34,761 bases of DNA, taken from an uncultured Erysipelotrichaceae bacterium. GTDB lineage: Bacteria; Bacillota_I; Bacilli_A; RF39; UBA660. Below, one piece after another: positions 34,144 to 34,761 of the stretch. The stretch's first letter is position 1. Every line of letters starts with the position of its first letter. The position numbers and the translations under genes were made by a program. A model generated the notes under the pieces. That model was not told the origin of the DNA and did not search any database. It saw only the letters and a list, made by a program, of their open reading frames with translations. The stretch lies in the NCBI GenBank assembly GCA_902783985.1, contig CACZTI010000023.1:1-34761 (forward strand). The letters run 5' to 3'.

Positions 34144-34761
34144 ATGGAAGAAAAGAAAAATAAATTTTTAATAAAAAGTTATAAACAAATGTTTCTAGTA
34201 ATAGGAATATTTACATTGGTGTTATTGGTTGGTGGAACAACATATGCCTTTTTTAACTATACAAGAACAGGTTCTGCCAATACTTTGAGAACTGGAAGAA
34301 TATATTTTAGTACCGAGCAAACAAATCAAAATACAATAACTTTAAATAATGTTTTTCCAATGACTAAAGAGCAAGCACTTGCTGATTCATCAACTAATGG
34401 TACTTTAGTAGTAACCTTTAATGGAGATACTGAATATACTGAAGGAATGGAATATTTATTATCTATTGATTCCGTAACAGGAACAACCAATGTTCCAGTA
34501 AGTTTAATTATGGATGTAAATATTACTGAAAATAATGTAGCAGTAGCAGAAAATTCAAACTATTATACAGCAAGAGATGCAAAAACAGCATCAATGTATA
34601 AAGCAGAAGGAACTGATACAGTAATTAATAGTACAACTCATAAAGTAATAACTGATATTGAAACAGGAAAATATCTTCTTGCTGGATATATCAAATCTGG
34701 AGAATATGGAATAAATGGTTCAATAACTATCAAGGCCTTTATCGATGCAGATAATATTTTA
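34144..34761 (+). CDS. Secreted TasA/CalY-like protein, 5' part
   Basis: The frame is open for 206 residues and runs off the window end. The N-terminus is Lys-rich, then a hydrophobic segment (F-L-V-I-G-I-F-T-L-V-L-L-V-G-G-T-T-Y-A) is followed by F-F-N-Y-T-R-T-G-S-A-N-T-L-R-T-G-R-I-Y-F. The pattern of Tyr-Ala-Phe-Phe after the signal, then S-A-N and T-G, is like TasA/camelysin-type surface proteins, in which it starts a beta-sandwich that can build matrix fibres. The later part is Thr/Asn/Ser-rich and beta-like, ending (so far) in G-S-I-T-I-K-A-F-I-D. Assignment to the family is tentative; an equally possible reading is a lineage-specific secreted protein. No signal peptidase gene is visible next to it. 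Confidence 0.65.
   Translation, partial: MEEKKNKFLIKSYKQMFLVIGIFTLVLLVGGTTYAFFNYTRTGSANTLRTGRIYFSTEQTNQNTITLNNVFPMTKEQALADSSTNGTLVVTFNGDTEYTEGMEYLLSIDSVTGTTNVPVSLIMDVNITENNVAVAENSNYYTARDAKTASMYKAEGTDTVINSTTHKVITDIETGKYLLAGYIKSGEYGINGSITIKAFIDADNIL

Overview
The window is low-GC chromosomal DNA from a Bacillota-type bacterium. TGG is used for Trp and TGA is used as a true stop (for example at 14945-14947 and 31870-31872), so the code is table 11 and not the Mycoplasma code. Shine-Dalgarno sites are strong (AGGAGG/GGTGAT), and the sporulation-type genes yqfC and yqfD are present. Gene content, AT-rich codon use and the large polymorphic toxin suggest an uncultured, probably host-associated lineage of Bacilli or Clostridia. 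That placement is inference.

Region 1 (1-10985) is the S10-spc-alpha ribosomal superoperon in nearly canonical order: rpsS (partial), rplV, rpsC, rplP, rpmC, rpsQ, rplN, rplX, rplE, rpsN (zinc form), rpsH, rplF, rplR, rpsE, rplO, secY, adk, map, infA, rpmJ, rpsM, rpsK, rpoA, rplQ. It closes at a terminator overlapping the rplQ stop codon. rpmD (L30) is missing from its usual place between rpsE and rplO, and the two neighbours overlap by one base. The adenylate kinase P-loop is unusual.

Region 2 (10986-23858) is accessory DNA. It starts with a KilA-N protein and a frameshifted ORF6N gene (phage-antirepressor type), then a membrane-anchored protein and a small helical protein, both of unknown function. 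A strong promoter (13859-13887) then drives a type VII secretion (ESX/WXG100) effector locus: a WXG100-like protein, two small helical partner candidates with a hairpin terminator between them, and a 2872-residue toxin-like protein. From residue 1 the giant protein shows a helical/coiled-coil N-terminus, hydrophobic segments, two regions resembling ADP-ribosyltransferase-type or phage-head-associated toxin domains, a degenerate transglutaminase-like domain, an intact transglutaminase-like domain, and a C-terminal RelA/SpoT-type nucleotide pyrophosphokinase-like domain. A 71-residue ORF right behind it is the candidate immunity gene. No secretion-apparatus gene (essC, esaA and so on) lies in the window.

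Region 3 (23859-34761) is mostly housekeeping DNA: a DUF2207 membrane protein, a stand-alone protein that aligns by eye with the valyl-tRNA synthetase anticodon-binding domain but has no catalytic domain, then rnr, a CapA-like protein and smpB. Next come an AAA ATPase of the DUF4143 type preceded by three 33-bp-period direct repeats, yqfC, yqfD, a VanZ-like protein and ybeY. The last gene is a secreted protein resembling TasA/CalY, cut by the window end. No rRNA, tRNA, tmRNA, CRISPR array or insertion sequence was recognised. There is no gene-free stretch longer than 300 bases.
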